A stretch of DNA of 6,113 nucleotides from positions 1 through 6,113 of the forward strand of contig JAEYRF010000100.1 in assembly GCA_023409615.1 (NCBI GenBank), in the 5' to 3' direction. Under the pieces are notes generated by a model, which worked only from the letters and a program-made list of their open reading frames with translations, did no database searches and was not told where the DNA came from. Each line of letters opens with the position of its first letter. The stretch's first letter is position 1. The position numbers and the translations under genes were made by a program. Source of the DNA: Bacillota bacterium. GTDB taxonomy: Bacteria > Bacillota > Clostridia > Acetivibrionales > DTU013. Shown piece by piece: positions 5,294-6,113 of this stretch.

Positions 5294-6113
5294 ATGCCAA
5301 TCAATAATTTCAAGGACGATGAGAAATTAGAACAAAGTCTAAACATAACAATAATAAAGCGGCTTCTGACATATCTGAAGCCCTATGGAGGAGCAGTCGC
5401 AAAGACCTTAGCCCTGATGCTGGTGGCAATTGCGGTAGAGCTTTTCAACCCGTACTTTCTGAAGCTGGGGATAGACAAGTACATTACAGCTGGAGACTGG
5501 CAGAATCTGATGATGCTCGGTGGCATAATGATACTGGTAAATGCTGTGGCGATGGTTTGTTCGCGCTTCAGGATCATTATCATGGGAAAGGTGTCCAACA
5601 GGATACTGCTTACGATACGCCAGCAGCTGTATACACATATTCAGAAGCTGTCCTTCTCATTTTTTGATAACAGGCCGACCGGTAAGATCCTTGCACGTAT
5701 AATAGGAGATGTCAACTCTTTGAATGAGTTGTTCACAAACAGTGTGACCAGCTTAATTCCTGAGCTGGTAAAAATTATTTCGGTTGTCGTAATCATGATG
5801 GTGATGAACTACAGGCTTGGATTAGTTGCACTTGCAACACTTCCGTTCATGGTGTGTGTTATGTTCGTGATATCAACAGTATCCAGAAAGAGGTGGCAGG
5901 TATTCAGAAAAAAATCTTCAAATCTGAATGCATTCACACATGAAGATTTTTCCGGGATAAGGGTGGTACAGAGTTTTGCTGCTGAGCAGAGCACCTCGGC
6001 CACATTCATGGATCTCTGTAATGACTGGAGAAAAGCCTTTATCAGAGCAGTGCGTATGAATGACTTCTTCTGGCCGACAGTTGAGATGTCGTGGGGTGTC
6101 GGGACGGTTCTTG
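5294..6113 (+). CDS. Second ABC exporter subunit (BmrD/LmrD/TM288-like), N-terminal part
   Basis: The ORF starts at ATG 5294 and is open to the window edge, giving 273 codons. It covers most of the membrane domain and none of the ATPase domain. A charged N-terminal extension (MPINNFKDDEKLEQSLN) precedes IIKRLLTYLKPYG, where exporter subunits usually begin; such extensions are common in the D-type partner. Hydrophobic segments lie near residues 34-56, 70-92, 150-172 and 173-196. The segment LSFSFFDNRPTGKILARIIGDV (about 119-140) is the conserved exporter motif following the second membrane helix, and FSGIRVVQSFAAE (219-231) is the conserved cytosolic-loop motif. It differs clearly in sequence from the first subunit, supporting a heterodimer. 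I expect its ATPase domain, outside this window, to have a true catalytic Glu and perhaps a non-standard signature. That is a prediction from the family. Confidence 0.88.
   Translation, partial: MPINNFKDDEKLEQSLNITIIKRLLTYLKPYGGAVAKTLALMLVAIAVELFNPYFLKLGIDKYITAGDWQNLMMLGGIMILVNAVAMVCSRFRIIIMGKVSNRILLTIRQQLYTHIQKLSFSFFDNRPTGKILARIIGDVNSLNELFTNSVTSLIPELVKIISVVVIMMVMNYRLGLVALATLPFMVCVMFVISTVSRKRWQVFRKKSSNLNAFTHEDFSGIRVVQSFAAEQSTSATFMDLCNDWRKAFIRAVRMNDFFWPTVEMSWGVGTVL

Overview
The window looks like the chromosome of a low-GC Gram-positive anaerobe of the class Clostridia. I infer this from purine-rich Shine-Dalgarno sites (AAGGAG, AGGAGG, GGGGGA, AGGTGAT), AT-rich intergenic DNA, sigma-A type promoter boxes, a likely TTG start, and the protein types: a secreted GHL10/DUF187 glycosidase, a cytoplasmic family 3 glycosidase and a two-gene ABC exporter. 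The genus cannot be fixed from this sequence.

Layout. (1) 1-666, minus strand: the N-terminal 222 codons of a secreted glycosidase-like protein (GHL10, formerly DUF187). Its C-terminus lies beyond the left edge. (2) 667-968: an AT-rich divergent intergenic region with weak promoter-like boxes, an inverted repeat and a 15-bp imperfect direct repeat. (3) 969-3113, plus strand: a complete GH3 beta-glycosidase without signal peptide, probably acting on imported beta-linked oligosaccharides. (4) 3114-3555: a 442-bp region without a large gene but dense in signals. In order it holds a consensus-like promoter, an inverted repeat at the predicted transcription start, a 35-codon ORF with a perfect Shine-Dalgarno, a strong intrinsic terminator and a second hairpin. 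(5) 3556-5292: a half-size ABC exporter subunit (membrane domain plus ATPase domain). Its catalytic Walker B glutamate is replaced by Asp. (6) 5294-6113: the start of a second ABC exporter subunit, translationally linked to the first and cut by the right edge.

How the parts work together. The two carbohydrate-active genes diverge from a shared intergenic region but need not be co-regulated: one product is secreted and the other cytoplasmic. The most interesting part is 3173-5296. Promoter, small translated leader, terminator and heterodimeric exporter pair follow the order of the Bacillus subtilis bmrB-bmrC-bmrD operon, where ribosome stalling on a leader peptide relieves transcription attenuation of a multidrug exporter. 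Here the last codons of the leader ORF can base-pair with the 5' arm of the terminator. That would let a stalled ribosome switch the exporter on. The parts are visible in the sequence; the switching mechanism is inference.
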